A program made the position numbers and the translations under genes. Shown here piece by piece: positions 4,337 through 5,221 of a stretch of DNA of 5,221 bases. Under the pieces are notes generated by a model. It was given only the letters and a program-made list of their open reading frames with translations. It did no database searches and was not told the origin of the DNA. Source of the stretch: an archaeon (GTDB lineage: Archaea; Aenigmatarchaeota; Aenigmatarchaeia; CG10238-14; SCSR01); the NCBI GenBank assembly GCA_004297575.1, contig SCSR01000063.1:1-5221 (forward strand). Direction: 5' to 3'. How positions within the stretch are numbered: position 1 is the first letter of the stretch; each line of letters begins with the position of its first letter.

Positions 4337-4935
4337 CAGTTTATCACTACAGGAGCAGATTGTTTTATTTTGATGTTGTCTATGCATTTGTCGCAGAAGA
4401 CTGCGCTTCTTTTATTAAAATCTTCCCCTGTATACATTATGCAATTTCTGGCGGAGTGCGTCTTTCCCCAATGTTCCAATCCCAAATTATGCCCGATTTC
4501 GTGCTTGCTCTCTTTATACGTGTTAAATGAATCGAACTTATGAGAATATCCAGAAACAACTGCAAGTTTTTCTCCGAACGAGTATCCCGTATACCGCTCT
4601 ACACCGTAGAATTTCGAGGTAAATAAACCAAAATTCGTAATTCCCAGCACACAATCTTTTAATTTGTTAACATCTTCCTCCATGATGCCATAGACATAGT
4701 CGACATCATAACCGCTCCTGTCATAAACTGGATCACTCATGCAAGCAAGCAAAGATTGTTTCCAAGTCCTTTTAGGTATTGATATATCTTTTCTCCCAAG
4801 GATTCGATAATTATCTATGACTGGTTTCAGTTGGTCATCGGCTGTCAGTCTTTTGCCCACATCGTCCAATAACTGCCTATGTAACTCCACGAGCTCTGTG
4901 CCCTTTTGCCATATGGGTATGATATCCAATAACAT
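4336..4935 (-). CDS. amzA: Archaemetzincin family zinc metalloprotease (variant zinc site)
   Basis: This 199-residue protein has the family's usual length and the typical start (MLLDIIPI). The active site is HEIGHNLGLEH (145-155): H145, H149 and H155 bind catalytic zinc and E146 is the general base. M167 in CIM is the Met-turn, and CDKC (181-184) gives two ligands of the family's second, structural zinc. The family motif is HExxHxxGxxHC-x4-C-x-M...CxxC. Here the Cys after the third His is Trp156 and the next Cys (165) comes later, so only three motif cysteines remain; H160 could be the fourth ligand. No signal peptide is visible, so it should be cytosolic. Substrates of archaemetzincins are poorly known. 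The upstream frame has no other start codon before a stop, and no Shine-Dalgarno site is seen. The gene looks AT-richer than ftsZ. Confidence 0.9.
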   Translation of the reverse strand: MLLDIIPIWQKGTELVELHRQLLDDVGKRLTADDQLKPVIDNYRILGRKDISIPKRTWKQSLLACMSDPVYDRSGYDVDYVYGIMEEDVNKLKDCVLGITNFGLFTSKFYGVERYTGYSFGEKLAVVSGYSHKFDSFNTYKESKHEIGHNLGLEHWGKTHSARNCIMYTGEDFNKRSAVFCDKCIDNIKIKQSAPVVIN

Positions 4936-4991
4936 TGTATGATAGAAGCTCGCTAGGTTCTTAAGGCTTTGTACATGGCAACCGGTATCTG

Positions 4992-4999
4992 TATATTAA
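4992..4999 (+). promoter_or_regulatory. Putative box A of tRNA-Ser (possibly shared with amzA)
   Basis: TATATTAA is centred 34 bases before the tRNA 5' end, which gives a short leader for RNase P to remove. The same AT block reads TTAATATA on the minus strand, about 60 bases before the archaemetzincin ATG, so it may serve both directions. Confidence 0.4.
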
Positions 5000-5029
5000 C
5001 TTTCATCCGCTCTATATAATTTAGAAAAT

Positions 5030-5132
5030 GCTGCGGTCGCCTAACATGGTATGGCACGGGATACATCTAAAGATGCCCGATTGCTAATCCCGCGTAGCTT
5101 GCTACTTGTGGGTTCAAATCCCACCCGCAGCG
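5030..5132 (+). tRNA. tRNA-Ser(GCU) with a 19-nt intron
   Basis: A complete type II tRNA folds. Its acceptor stem is GCTGCGG/CCGCAGC (5030-5036 with 5125-5131), with discriminator G (5132), as expected for serine. The D arm is GCC/GGC (5039-5041, 5053-5055) with GG in the loop. The anticodon stem is CGGGA/TCCCG (5057-5061, 5088-5092). After removing 5063-5081 the loop reads TTGCTAA with anticodon GCT (5083-5085), for AGC/AGU codons. A long variable arm (GTAGC/GCTAC, 5094-5105) and T arm GTGGG-TTCAAAT-CCCAC (5108-5124) complete it. The 3' CCA is not encoded. The long variable arm together with discriminator G makes serine secure. Confidence 0.93.
5063..5081 (+). other. tRNA intron at non-canonical position 32/33
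   Basis: The precursor forms a bulge-helix-bulge. CGGG (5057-5060) pairs with CCCG (5076-5079) as the 4-bp central helix, flanked by 3-nt bulges ATA (5061-5063) and ATT (5080-5082), with an inner hairpin CATC/GATG (5064-5067, 5072-5075) closed by TAAA. Cutting after the second base of each bulge removes 19 nt and restores a 7-nt anticodon loop. The outer helix is weak (relaxed form). Confidence 0.8.
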
Positions 5133-5133
5133 C

Positions 5134-5220
5134 TCACTGTGTCAATCCTAATCGTCTGTCGATATGCATCCTAGTGTCCGCCAATAACTTCAGCATGCTC
5201 ACGCCAGCCTGGTTTATCGA
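5134..5220 (-). CDS. Possible C-terminal end of an unidentified gene
   Basis: On the minus strand a frame is open from the right edge to a TGA at 5136-5134, giving 28 codons ending MHIDRRLGLTQ, with a helix-like pattern (VSMLKLLADTR). It would be convergent with the tRNA, ending one base from it. A plus-strand frame is also open through this stretch, so the coding call is weak and I recognise no family. Confidence 0.3.
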   Translation of the reverse strand, partial: SINQAGVSMLKLLADTRMHIDRRLGLTQ

Positions 5221-5221
5221 G

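Noticed and set aside
5013..5020. TATATAAT as the box A of the tRNA gene
   Set aside because: It is only about 14 bases from the mature 5' end, so transcription would start inside the tRNA; TATATTAA at 4992-4999 fits better.
5030..5132. tRNA-Ser as an integration (att) site
   Set aside because: No second copy of the tRNA 3' end and no integrase gene are visible in the window.

Overview
This is a piece of an archaeal chromosome. The evidence is a cell-division FtsZ of the archaeal FtsZ2 type, an archaeal GatC, a PRC-barrel protein, an archaemetzincin, TATA-like box A elements (TTTAAATA type) instead of bacterial -35/-10 boxes, and a tRNA-Ser split by a short bulge-helix-bulge intron. Internal genes carry Shine-Dalgarno sites (AGGAGG, GGAGG), while gatC looks leaderless. 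The lineage must be FtsZ-based, so a euryarchaeal or DPANN-type archaeon is likely, but I cannot place it further.

Left part (1-2261, all minus strand). In transcription order: a 35-residue single C2H2 zinc-finger protein, gatC, a YhbP/UPF0306-like split-barrel protein, a short-chain dehydrogenase (SDR), a second YhbP-like paralogue, and the first 40 codons of an unidentified gene that leaves the window. Three junctions are ATGA-type stop/start overlaps (gatC/yhbP-like 2, SDR/yhbP-like 1, yhbP-like 1/partial gene), so this is a translationally coupled operon. The only real gap, 49 bp, lies before the SDR.

Centre (2262-3989). A 319-bp region upstream of ftsZ holds four TTCGGGT repeats, a 13-bp block containing a box A-like sequence present twice, and a 9-bp inverted repeat over the proximal box A. 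ftsZ follows (plus strand, start at 2581, set by AGGAGG). Behind it is a very acidic 22-residue microprotein gene with its own strong ribosome binding site, and then a GNRA-loop hairpin plus T-rich tract that should end the transcript.

Right part (3990-5221). A PRC-barrel gene and an archaemetzincin gene lie on the minus strand, convergent with ftsZ. PRC-barrel proteins are now known division partners in FtsZ-using archaea, so the ftsZ/PRC pairing may be functional. The archaemetzincin has the protease motif but an altered second zinc site. A plus-strand tRNA-Ser(GCU) gene carries a 19-nt intron at the unusual position 32/33. Its 3' end almost touches the end of a possible minus-strand gene that runs off the window.

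The most novel items are the ftsZ-linked acidic microprotein, the ftsZ upstream repeat/operator architecture, the non-canonical tRNA intron, the variant metzincin zinc site and the duplicated YhbP-like genes flanking an SDR. I see no mobile element, CRISPR array or defence island.
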